Origin: Bacteroidales bacterium
Lineage (GTDB): Bacteria > Bacteroidota > Bacteroidia > Bacteroidales > UBA3824
Assembly (NCBI GenBank): GCA_017543645.1
Contig: JAFYFR010000001.1
Span: 1 to 5,901, forward strand
Length of the DNA stretch: 5,901 nucleotides
Direction of reading: 5' to 3'
Made by a program: the position numbers and the translations under genes. Shown in pieces: positions 1 through 5,901 of the stretch; positions within the stretch are counted from its first letter, which is position 1, and each line of letters begins with the position of its first letter. A model generated the notes under the pieces. That model searched no databases, was not told where the DNA came from, and worked only from the letters and a program-made list of their open reading frames with translations.

Positions 1-213
1 GGGCATACGATGTTGAACAGTGGGCTGACTTACGTTTGAATATTGTTGCTCGTGTTTAACGTTAACATTGATATTAATATTCTGAGTAACAGTGTCATCA
101 TCTATAATAAATCGAGTACCGCAATACTTACACTGATAAGTGCCGTCGCTGAGCAACTGTGCATCAGTGGCTTTACATTGCGGACACGATATAGAAATCA
201 CTTTTTTGGCCAT
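1..213 (-). CDS. N-terminal part of a zinc-ribbon protein, cut by the window edge
   Basis: This is an open frame of 71 codons without a stop, starting at the ATG whose complement is 211-213 and leaving the window at position 1. The start is well placed: it is the first ATG after an in-frame TAA three codons upstream, and a candidate -7 element lies about 20 bases before it. Residues 10-31 form a four-cysteine zinc ribbon, C10-P-Q-C13 and C28-K-Y-C31 followed by GTRF, spaced C-X2-C-X14-C-X2-C. After an acidic patch (DDD, 38-40) comes an alternating Asn/aliphatic run (NINININVNV type, about 45-52), then a polar stretch rich in Gln and His. No signal peptide or membrane segment is visible in this part. 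Such N-terminal ribbons often precede another domain, here outside the window. The function is unknown and I do not recognise the gene. It is divergent from the glycogen locus with no evident functional link. Confidence 0.8.
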   Translation of the reverse strand, partial: MAKKVISISCPQCKATDAQLLSDGTYQCKYCGTRFIIDDDTVTQNININVNVKHEQQYSNVSQPTVQHRMP

Positions 214-233
214 AATTGATTAAATTGATAGTG

Positions 234-263
234 CTAAGGTACAAAAAAATAGCACATTCCAAT
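234..263 (-). promoter_or_regulatory. Candidate Bacteroidetes-type promoter for the zinc-ribbon gene
   Basis: Read on the minus strand, TACCTTAG (complement of 234-241) matches five of the six fixed bases of the Bacteroidetes -7 consensus TAnnTTTG. A TTGG lies upstream (complement of 259-262), with a 17-base spacer that is slightly shorter than the usual 19-21. The -7 element ends about 20 bases before the ATG, which suits a short leader. This is pattern matching by eye; the -33 part is the weaker half. Confidence 0.45.
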
Positions 264-281
264 ACGTATTTCACTATAATT

Positions 282-333
282 AAAAAAAATCTAAAAAAAA
301 TAACTTACAAGAGATACGCCGTTACAAAAAAAA
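282..333. promoter_or_regulatory. Helically phased A8 tracts, possible bent DNA
   Basis: Three runs of exactly eight adenines begin at 282, 293 and 326. The spacings are 11 and 33 bases, so the three tracts lie on nearly the same face of the helix. Phased A-tracts are known to bend DNA and can act as UP-like elements or protein-binding platforms near promoters. They sit between the two divergent genes. The phasing is seen directly; any regulatory role is inference, and poly-A runs are common in AT-rich intergenic DNA. Confidence 0.35.
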
Positions 334-337
334 TCCT

Positions 338-345
338 TAACTTTC
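338..345 (+). promoter_or_regulatory. Weak candidate -7 element for the glycogen locus
   Basis: TAACTTTC matches TAnnTTT of the Bacteroidetes -7 consensus TAnnTTTG, missing only the final G. No good TTTG is seen 19-21 bases upstream (TACG stands there at spacer 19). If used, it would give a leader of roughly 120 bases before the ATG at 475, containing the hairpin at 419-438. This is the best candidate I could find on this strand but is far from secure. Confidence 0.25.
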
Positions 346-418
346 AAACCTGAAAAAACAGGGGTGGCTTCTATCAAGTTCCACACCTTATATTATAGTA
401 ATATTTATAACAACAGCC

Positions 419-438
419 GCGGACGGAAGATTGTCCGC
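419..438 (+). other. Hairpin in the leader of the glycogen locus
   Basis: GCGGAC at 419-424 pairs perfectly with GTCCGC at 433-438 across the loop GGAAGATT. This GC-rich stem stands out in an otherwise AT-rich leader and lies 36 bases before the ATG at 475. There is no T-run directly after it, so it does not look like an intrinsic terminator. It could affect mRNA stability or translation. I do not recognise a riboswitch class in it. Confidence 0.35.
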
Positions 439-474
439 CTTAAAACAGGTTTTATTAACGTTCGTAAAAAAACT

Positions 475-3400
475 ATGGCATCAAAAGAACTGACACCCGA
501 CTATGTGTTTGAAACAAGTTGGGAGGTTTGCAACAAGGTTGGCGGCATCCACACCGTCGTTTCTACCAAGGCGCAAACCATGAAAGAAAAATTCGGCGAC
601 CATTTGATTATGCTCGGTCCCGACATTTGGCGCAACAACGAAGAAAACCCTGAGTTCCGCGAAGACAAGACCCTATTCTCCGACTGGAAACACACTTTGG
701 AACGCAAGGGACAGCGCGTTAGAATTGGTCGATGGAATATTATCGGCGAACCTATCGTTATCCTCGTGGACTTCTCTGCCAACGTCCCTAAGAAAGACAA
801 AATTTTCGCAGAATTGTGGGAAACCTACAAACTCGACTCTATCTCTGGCGACTGGGGATATATCGAGCCTGTGATTTTTGGATACACCGCCGGTCAGGTG
901 ATCGAAAGTTTCTGCGCATACAACCTCAAACCCGAAGACCGCGTAATTGCTCATTTCCACGAATGGATGACAGGCGCAGGTATTCTCTACATTGAAAAAT
1001 ATGCTCCTGAAATTGCAAGCGTGTTTACCACTCACGCCACATCAATTGGACGAAGCATTGCAGGCAACGGTCAGCCGCTCTACGGACCACTCAAAAGTTA
1101 CAACGGCGACGAAAAAGCACGTCAACTTGGTATGGTGGCAAAACAGAGTTGCGAAAAACTTTCGGCTCTCACAGCCGACGGATACACCACTGTAAGCGAT
1201 ATTACCGCTCAGGAATGTTTGCAATTTACCGAGCGCAAGGTAGACATCGTTACGCCCAACGGATTTGAAGATGATTTCGTTCCCAAAGGCACAGTGTTCG
1301 ACAAAAAACGCAAAGCCGCCCGCGACATTATGCTCAAAGTGGCTTCTAAAATGTTTGGTCAGAAATTCACCGACAGCACCAAGATACTTGGCACAAGCGG
1401 TCGCTACGAATACAGAAACAAAGGTATCGACGTATTCTTAGATGCTCTCAAAAACATAAAAGACGCCGGCACTCTCAAACACGATTTGCTTGCGTTTATT
1501 ATGGTTCCCGCCAACAACTACGGTGCTCGTGAAGACCTCAAAAAAGCATTAGCCGACGATTCTGTTACCATTACCAACAACGAATGGAACAAATATCTCA
1601 CACACGGACTTCACCACGTAGAATACGACGCTATTGTAAACCGTGCTAAACAACTTGGCTTAGACAATAGTGCAGAAAACAAAATCAAATTGATTTTTGT
1701 TCCCTCGTATCTCAAAGGCGACGACGGTATTTTCAACGTTCCTTACTACGATTTGCTTATAGGTATGGACGTTACGGCGTTCCCCTCATACTACGAACCG
1801 TGGGGCTACACACCGTTGGAGAGCATTGCATTTAGCGTGCCCACCATCACCACCGACCTTGCTGGCTTTGGAAAATACACAGAAGGCATTCTCCCCAAAG
1901 ACTCAAAACCGGTGATTGTGCTTCATCGCACCGACGAAAACTATCACGAGGTATGTCAGAAACTTGCCGAGGCAGTTATCGAATATGCCAACAGCACCAA
2001 AGAAGTGGCAGAAAAGAACCGCAAAGCCGCTTACACGCTGTCGCAGCAATTCCTCTGGAAAAACCTCAACAAATTCTATATCAAGGCCTACGCCGTAGCA
2101 ATGGAACGTTCAAAACCGCGCGTAGAACAAGCCGACTTTTCAAAATATTCATCAGAACCGTATAACATAAAAGAAATAAAAGTGAATAAACCAATTTGGA
2201 GAAACATTCAGGTTCAGCCCAACCTCTCAGGCAAATTTAAAGGCTTGGAAGAGATGTCTTACAACCTCTGGTGGTGCTGGAACTACGATGCCGAAGAACT
2301 TTGGCAAACCATTGGCGAAGACGGCCTTTGGGAAAAGAGCGGACGCAACCCCATTTCGTTGCTCCGTATGGTAGATTTCAACCGTCTTACAGTATTAGAA
2401 AACGACCCCGACTTCCTTGCTAAATATGAAGCCGTTTACGCAAAATTCCGTGCCTACATGGATGACAAGAAAAACGCCAAAGGCCCGAGCGTAGCATACT
2501 TCTGCATGGAGTACGGTATCAACGACTCACTCAAAATTTTCTCAGGCGGCCTCGGCATCCTCGCTGGCGACTACCTCAAAGAGGCATCAGACTGCAACGT
2601 GGATATGTGCGCTGTTGGCTTGCTCTACCGCTACGGATATTTCCGCCAGAGATTGTCGGTACACGGCGACCAAATTGCCGAAGACGTTCCTCAGGACTTC
2701 CGTATGCTGCCCATCACCGCTGTTAAAGATCAAGACGGCGAACAAATGGAAATTCAAGTGGCATTCCCCGGACGTAAACTCCGCGCAAAAGTTTGGAAGG
2801 CTGCTGTTGGCCGTATCGACCTATACTTGCTCGACACCGACTTTGAAGGCAACTGGGACGAAGATCGCTGGGTAACTCATCACCTCTACGGTGGCGACCG
2901 CGAAAACCGCTTGAAACAAGAGATGCTTCTCGGCGTTGGCGGTATCCGCGCTCTCAAAAAACTTGGCATCACAAAGCAAGTTTACCACATGAACGAAGGT
3001 CACGCTGCCCTTATGGGTATCGAACGACTCAACAATTTGATTCAAGAACACAACTTTACATACACCGAGGCATTGGAGATTGTTCGTGCATCCACATTGT
3101 ACACCACACACACCTGTACCCGCAGGACACGACTCTTTCCCCGAGGATATGATTCTTACCTACATGGGACACTATCCCGAGCGTTTGAACATGTCGTGGA
3201 AAGACTTCCTCGCTCTTGGAAAACCCAATGTGGACGACCACGGTCAGGAGTTCAACTTCTCGTATCTTGCATGCAAACTTTCGCAAGAGGTCAACGGTGT
3301 TTCGATGCTTCACGGCGAAGTTACCAAAAACATGTTCAACTATATGTGGAACGGCTACTATCCGCAGGAGCTCAACATCGGATACGTTACCAACGGCGTA

Positions 3401-3555
3401 CACTATCCCACATGGGCCGACAAAGAGTGGCAGAAATTCTACGAGAAGACATTCGACAAGAAGTTTCTCAAAGACCAGAGCAACGAATCTATCTGGAACG
3501 CTATCCAAAAGGTAGACGATGCCGAAATCTGGAAAATGCGTCAGAAAAAACGTAA
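475..3555 (+). CDS. GT3 (eukaryotic-type) glycogen synthase with truncated alpha-glucan phosphorylase N-terminal part
   Basis: The synthase part adds glucosyl units from a nucleotide sugar to the non-reducing ends of glycogen in the cytoplasm; GT3 enzymes use UDP-glucose. Motifs, numbered from M475: WEVCNKVGGI near the N-terminus, HFHEW (160-164), TTHAT (185-189), VSDIT ending near 243, TPNG (260-263), GRYEYRNKG with R310 and K316, and YEPWGYTPLE with the E-X7-E pair E441/E449. All match eukaryotic Gys/Gsy enzymes rather than bacterial GT5 GlgA. DUF3417 follows (MSYNLWWCWN, 594-603), then the phosphorylase start: YFCMEYG (675-681), FSGGLG (689-694) and NEGHAA (840-845). From residue 881 the frame is wrong, giving an Arg-rich tail of about 146 residues up to TAA at 3553-3555 (1026 residues in total). 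ATG 475 is chosen because homology begins just after it and an A-rich stretch precedes it. The GTG at 364 adds 37 residues unlike the family. Confidence 0.85.
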   Translation: MASKELTPDYVFETSWEVCNKVGGIHTVVSTKAQTMKEKFGDHLIMLGPDIWRNNEENPEFREDKTLFSDWKHTLERKGQRVRIGRWNIIGEPIVILVDFSANVPKKDKIFAELWETYKLDSISGDWGYIEPVIFGYTAGQVIESFCAYNLKPEDRVIAHFHEWMTGAGILYIEKYAPEIASVFTTHATSIGRSIAGNGQPLYGPLKSYNGDEKARQLGMVAKQSCEKLSALTADGYTTVSDITAQECLQFTERKVDIVTPNGFEDDFVPKGTVFDKKRKAARDIMLKVASKMFGQKFTDSTKILGTSGRYEYRNKGIDVFLDALKNIKDAGTLKHDLLAFIMVPANNYGAREDLKKALADDSVTITNNEWNKYLTHGLHHVEYDAIVNRAKQLGLDNSAENKIKLIFVPSYLKGDDGIFNVPYYDLLIGMDVTAFPSYYEPWGYTPLESIAFSVPTITTDLAGFGKYTEGILPKDSKPVIVLHRTDENYHEVCQKLAEAVIEYANSTKEVAEKNRKAAYTLSQQFLWKNLNKFYIKAYAVAMERSKPRVEQADFSKYSSEPYNIKEIKVNKPIWRNIQVQPNLSGKFKGLEEMSYNLWWCWNYDAEELWQTIGEDGLWEKSGRNPISLLRMVDFNRLTVLENDPDFLAKYEAVYAKFRAYMDDKKNAKGPSVAYFCMEYGINDSLKIFSGGLGILAGDYLKEASDCNVDMCAVGLLYRYGYFRQRLSVHGDQIAEDVPQDFRMLPITAVKDQDGEQMEIQVAFPGRKLRAKVWKAAVGRIDLYLLDTDFEGNWDEDRWVTHHLYGGDRENRLKQEMLLGVGGIRALKKLGITKQVYHMNEGHAALMGIERLNNLIQEHNFTYTEALEIVRASTLYTTHTCTRRTRLFPRGYDSYLHGTLSRAFEHVVERLPRSWKTQCGRPRSGVQLLVSCMQTFARGQRCFDASRRSYQKHVQLYVERLLSAGAQHRIRYQRRTLSHMGRQRVAEILREDIRQEVSQRPEQRIYLERYPKGRRCRNLENASEKT

Positions 3556-4726
3556 AGACCTTATCGACTATATCAAGAAACGTCTTGATTACGACTGGAT
3601 TCGTCGTCGCGAAGACCCCACACAGTTGGTTAAGATTAAAGACAACCTCAACGAGAACGCATTGACAATTGGTTTCGCTCGTCGTTTTGCTACATACAAA
3701 CGCGGCAACCTCTTGTTCACCAACTTAGAGATGCTTTCTAAGATTGTTAACAATGCCGACCGTCCTGTACAATTCATATTCGCAGGTAAGGCTCACCCCG
3801 CCGATGGTGGTGGGCAGGGCATTATCAAGCAGATTACCGAATTTGCAAAACGTCCTGAGTTTATCGGCAAGATTCTCTTCTTGGAAGATTACGACATCTC
3901 GCTTGCAAAACGTTTGGTTTCGGGCGTAGATATTTGGTTGAATACTCCTACACGTCCGTTGGAGGCATCTGGTACATCTGGTATGAAAGCCGTAATGAAC
4001 GGTGCTATCCACTTCTCAGTGCTCGACGGATGGTGGGTAGAAGGCTATCGTCCCGACGGTGGCTGGTGCTTGCCGCAAGAGCGCAGCTATCAGGAACAGA
4101 ACTTCCAAAACGAGCTCGACGCCGCTACAATCTACCGTACAATCATTGAGGACATCTGTCCTAAGTTCTACACACGCAATGCCAAGGGCGTTCCCGAGCA
4201 ATGGGTAAGCGTTATCAAGAACTCTATCGGACATATTGCTCCTAACTTTACCATGAAACGTCAGCTCGACGATTACTACGAGCGTTACTACAACAAACTT
4301 GCTAAAACAGGCGAAAAGGTTAACGCCAACGATTACGCAATTGCACGCGAACTTGCCGCTTGGAAACACAAAGTAATGGCCAACTGGGACAAGATAGTAA
4401 TCGAGAAGCTCAATTTCTGCGACATTGTACGCGACCCGTTGTATATGGGCGAGGAATACTTCGGCGAAGTAGTTCTCGACCTTGGCGCACTCAGCCCCGA
4501 CGATGTAGAAATCGAGATGGTAATTACCGAATCTACACAAGACGGCAACACCAATATATTGGCAGTTAAGCCTCTTACCATGCAGAAACACGCCGGCCGC
4601 TTTACACATTACAGCATCGAAATGATACCTGTAAAACCTGGCAACTTCAACTACGGTTTCCGCCTCTTCCCCAAAAACAAGAACCTCTCGCACCGCTGCG
4701 ATTTCGCACTTGTTAAGTGGTTGTAG
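3080..4726 (+). CDS. glgP: C-terminal part of GT35 alpha-glucan (glycogen) phosphorylase, separated by frameshift
   Basis: This fragment carries the catalytic and cofactor half of a short-type alpha-glucan phosphorylase, which releases glucose-1-phosphate from glycogen or maltodextrin using PLP. The open frame begins at a TTG at 3080, but family-like sequence starts only near 3106 with HTPVPAGHD; the first in-frame ATG is at 3149. Visible features are YVTNGVHYPTW, then RRFATYKR, whose Arg and Lys (codons 3683 and 3698) align with R569 and K574 of muscle phosphorylase. FAGKAHPAD and EASGTSGMKA follow; the PLP lysine is the AAA codon at 3986-3988 (residue 1172 of the restored protein). The end, DFALVKWL, is typical of the family. 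On its own it lacks the N-terminal substrate-binding segments and probably would not be active. It is best read as the continuation of the upstream frame, not as a separate gene. Confidence 0.8.
   Translation: MFVHPHCTPHTPVPAGHDSFPEDMILTYMGHYPERLNMSWKDFLALGKPNVDDHGQEFNFSYLACKLSQEVNGVSMLHGEVTKNMFNYMWNGYYPQELNIGYVTNGVHYPTWADKEWQKFYEKTFDKKFLKDQSNESIWNAIQKVDDAEIWKMRQKKRKDLIDYIKKRLDYDWIRRREDPTQLVKIKDNLNENALTIGFARRFATYKRGNLLFTNLEMLSKIVNNADRPVQFIFAGKAHPADGGGQGIIKQITEFAKRPEFIGKILFLEDYDISLAKRLVSGVDIWLNTPTRPLEASGTSGMKAVMNGAIHFSVLDGWWVEGYRPDGGWCLPQERSYQEQNFQNELDAATIYRTIIEDICPKFYTRNAKGVPEQWVSVIKNSIGHIAPNFTMKRQLDDYYERYYNKLAKTGEKVNANDYAIARELAAWKHKVMANWDKIVIEKLNFCDIVRDPLYMGEEYFGEVVLDLGALSPDDVEIEMVITESTQDGNTNILAVKPLTMQKHAGRFTHYSIEMIPVKPGNFNYGFRLFPKNKNLSHRCDFALVKWL
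3106..3114 (+). other. Frameshift site in a short AC repeat
   Basis: The bases ACACACAC at 3106-3113, followed by C, are (AC)4. Frame 1 reads Y-T-T-H-T-C-T-R across them, while the frame one base downstream reads P-H-T-P-V-P-A-G-H-D. Phosphorylases carry a highly conserved TTHTPVPAGHD-like motif. Adding one AC unit, to make (AC)5, yields Y-T-T-H-T-P-V-P-A-G-H-D without any other change. A single-base insertion elsewhere in the repeat would lose a residue from the motif, so loss of one AC unit is the most economical explanation. Confidence 0.85.
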
Positions 4727-4767
4727 AAAATTTGTGTTAGCATTATAGTTTAGAAATTAAGCGTTTT

Positions 4768-4800
4768 TCCCCTCCGATGGTTCTATCGGAGGGGATTTTT
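4768..4800 (+). terminator. Intrinsic terminator of the glycogen locus
   Basis: TCCCCTCCGAT at 4768-4778 pairs perfectly with ATCGGAGGGGA at 4785-4795, an 11-bp GC-rich stem with the six-base loop GGTTCT, followed by TTTTT at 4796-4800. It lies 42 bases past the TAG stop. The minus strand has no T-run after the stem, so it acts in the plus direction only. Confidence 0.9.
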
Positions 4801-4852
4801 ATTGATAACTCATATAAATTTCAAAGTGAGTCCCAATCAAATAATGGCACAA

Positions 4853-4882
4853 AAAAACCGGCACTGATGAGTGCCGGTTTTT
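4853..4882 (-). terminator. Intrinsic terminator of the TPR gene, probably bidirectional
   Basis: AAAAACCGGCACT at 4853-4865 pairs with AGTGCCGGTTTTT at 4870-4882 around the four-base loop GATG. In the minus direction the stem ends in a run of seven T residues (complement of 4851-4857), which stops transcripts from the TPR gene about 22 bases after its stop codon. In the plus direction it ends in five T residues, so it can also catch read-through from the glycogen locus. Confidence 0.88.
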
Positions 4883-4904
4883 ATTATATGAGCTGTACTA
4901 ATTA

Positions 4905-5901
4905 TTAGTCAACTACAGATTTGAAAGCGTCGTCGTCAAAGAATTTGAGGAATTCTACGTCGGTCTTAGCGTATTCTTTCCAAGCAGAATCTTTCTTGCA
5001 AGCGTTCTTCAAGTTGCTGATAGCAGAGTCTTTGTCACCGCTCTTAGCAGCGATAACAGCCTTGAGGTAATCAACAGCAGCTTCCTCGCTGTCTACGCTA
5101 TTGATAGTAGATTGAGCAGCGGAAGTGTTTTTGTTGAGAAGTTCAGCAAGAGCTTTGTTGAAAGTAGGAGTAGAACCGAAGTTGCTAACAGCCTGAGGAT
5201 ATTCAGCATTGCGGATGTTGAGAACACCGAGGTTGTAACCAGCCTCTTCGCTACCGTTCATGTTTTTAGCTTTGGTGAAGTATTCTTTAGCCTTAGCTTC
5301 GTCGCCGTTAGCGAGAGCGAGAACGCCGAGGTTGTTGTAGATAGCACCTTCGTTGCTGTTGAGGTCGAGAGCTTTGTCAAGATTTGTCTGAGCTTTGCCA
5401 AGTTCGTTCTTTTTGATGAAAACGTTACCAAGGTTGTTGTAACCTCTCCAGTCGTTGGGGAAACGGCTTACGTAGTTTTCAAGAACGTTCTGTTTGGTGT
5501 CGAGGTCGGCAGCTTTGCAAGTGGAAGCAAAGAGAGCCTCGTCCTGAGTCAAAGCGCCGGGGTTAGATTGAGCAAGGCGAATGATTTCGTCTTCGGTTTT
5601 TTCAGCTGACTGGCAGATAGCCTTGATTTCAGAACGACGGAGTTTGGGAAGAATGTCGCTCTTGAGTTCGGTATAAGCCTCAGAGATGTTCTTAATCTCA
5701 CGTTCGCGAACGGTAGGATCAGAGTACATAGAAAGAACACGAAGGATAAGGGCTTTATCTTTAAGGTTGCTGTTTTCAGTAGCTTTGCGGAAACCGTCCC
5801 AGTCCTCAGCCTGAGTTGTCTGACGCTGGATGAAGTTGTCGTTCTGTGTGCCTTCAACTTTCTTCAACTGATTTTTAACGAAGTTAACCGAAGTCTTACC
5901 A
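4905..5901 (-). CDS. C-terminal 331 residues of a TPR-repeat protein, cut by the window edge
   Basis: The frame stays open to the right edge, so the true start is outside. A TTG at 5867 is not a credible start, because similar-looking coding sequence continues upstream of it. Numbered from that TTG codon, residues 1-130 are charged and mostly helical-looking, with the block MYSDPTVREREIKN (47-60) and LPKLRRSEIKA (73-83). Clear TPR motifs follow: DWRGYNNLGNVF to DLNS (139-172), EGAIYNNLGVLAL to MNG (173-206), a degenerate unit (207-238), and a TPR-like helix pair at 262-295. The tail FLKFFDDDAFKSVV is a common TPR-protein ending. TPR units form helical scaffolds for protein binding. From memory this layout resembles OmpA-like/TPR proteins of the Bacteroidales envelope, but no OmpA domain, signal peptide or lipobox is inside the window, so location and partner are unknown. 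It ends convergent to the glycogen locus. Confidence 0.85.
   Translation of the reverse strand, partial: GKTSVNFVKNQLKKVEGTQNDNFIQRQTTQAEDWDGFRKATENSNLKDKALILRVLSMYSDPTVREREIKNISEAYTELKSDILPKLRRSEIKAICQSAEKTEDEIIRLAQSNPGALTQDEALFASTCKAADLDTKQNVLENYVSRFPNDWRGYNNLGNVFIKKNELGKAQTNLDKALDLNSNEGAIYNNLGVLALANGDEAKAKEYFTKAKNMNGSEEAGYNLGVLNIRNAEYPQAVSNFGSTPTFNKALAELLNKNTSAAQSTINSVDSEEAAVDYLKAVIAAKSGDKDSAISNLKNACKKDSAWKEYAKTDVEFLKFFDDDAFKSVVD

Larger units (their letters stand above)
475..4726 (+). pseudogene. Complete glycogen synthase-phosphorylase fusion locus, interrupted by one frameshift as read
   Basis: This entry covers the whole locus as one gene. Adding two bases in the AC repeat at 3106-3113 joins the two open frames into 1418 codons (1417 residues). 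In restored numbering the order is GT3 glycogen synthase (about 5-545), a short linker, DUF3417 (about 573-670), and GT35 short-type alpha-glucan phosphorylase (about 672-1417). All key residues are present on both sides of the break and there is no other stop or lesion, so the damage is either very recent, a read or assembly error, or a reversible slippage. It is typed as a pseudogene only because the sequence as given does not encode the full protein. A terminator follows 42 bases after the TAG stop, and no other gene shares the transcript within the window. Confidence 0.8.

Noticed and set aside
349..362. CCTG-A6-CAGG inverted repeat as a terminator or operator
   Set aside because: It has only a 4-bp stem and no T-run, which is easily expected by chance in this sequence.
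364..474. GTG at 364 as the start of the glycogen synthase
   Set aside because: The 37 added residues do not resemble the family, they span the leader hairpin, and the ATG at 475 directly precedes the conserved N-terminus.
3080..3110. TTG at 3080 as a true start of a separate phosphorylase gene
   Set aside because: It lies inside the upstream coding frame, and the first residues read from it are out-of-frame noise until the AC repeat. The homology shows a continued gene, not a new one.
3106..3114. Programmed ribosomal frameshifting
   Set aside because: There is no slippery heptamer, and the family motif needs two bases added rather than a pause-and-slip. No stop codon or pseudoknot is evident at the site.
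3115..3555. Arg-rich protein segment at the end of the first frame as a nucleic-acid-binding domain
   Set aside because: It is the shifted reading of conserved phosphorylase sequence, so its composition is a by-product of the frame.
4016..4693. Minus-strand open frame of 225 codons
   Set aside because: It lies wholly opposite conserved phosphorylase coding sequence and is rich in Val, Phe and Cys, as antisense frames usually are. It is a shadow of the real gene.
5112..5609. Plus-strand open frame of 165 codons opposite the TPR gene
   Set aside because: The Ser/Val/Phe-rich product is the antisense of Asn/Lys/Glu-rich TPR coding sequence, and the TPR motifs are clear on the minus strand.

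Overview
This window looks like a piece of a Bacteroidales chromosome (Bacteroides/Prevotella/Muribaculaceae-like; the genus cannot be fixed from here). The evidence is a eukaryotic-type (GT3) glycogen synthase joined to a short-type alpha-glucan phosphorylase, A-rich leaders without a clear Shine-Dalgarno, a candidate TAnnTTTG-type -7 element, and a TPR protein of a kind I associate with Bacteroidales.

Layout. Positions 1-213 (minus strand) hold the first 71 codons of a zinc-ribbon protein that runs off the left edge. Positions 214-474 are an AT-rich divergent intergenic region with candidate promoters, three helically phased A8 tracts and a 5'-leader hairpin. Positions 475-4726 (plus strand) hold one large glycogen-metabolism locus. 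As read it is split into two frames: 475-3555 carries the whole synthase plus the first part of the phosphorylase, and the open frame 3080-4726 carries the rest of the phosphorylase, including the PLP lysine. The break lies in a short AC repeat at 3106-3113. Restoring one AC unit rebuilds the conserved THTPVPAGHD motif and gives a continuous 1417-residue protein: GT3 synthase, then DUF3417, then GT35 phosphorylase. Positions 4727-4904 separate two convergent genes and contain two strong intrinsic terminators. Positions 4905-5901 (minus strand) hold the C-terminal 331 residues of a TPR protein that runs off the right edge.

How the genes work together. The central locus joins enzymes for opposite directions of glycogen metabolism: glucosyl transfer onto the chain, and phosphorolysis to glucose-1-phosphate. 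If the frameshift is real, the readable product keeps the synthase but loses phosphorylase activity. If it is a read or assembly error, the locus encodes an intact bifunctional protein. The flanking genes point away from or toward it on the opposite strand, and nothing ties them to glycogen metabolism.

I see no RNA genes, CRISPR arrays, insertion sequences or phage genes. The window is mostly ordinary core metabolism. The two points most worth attention are the fusion and its 2-nt lesion.
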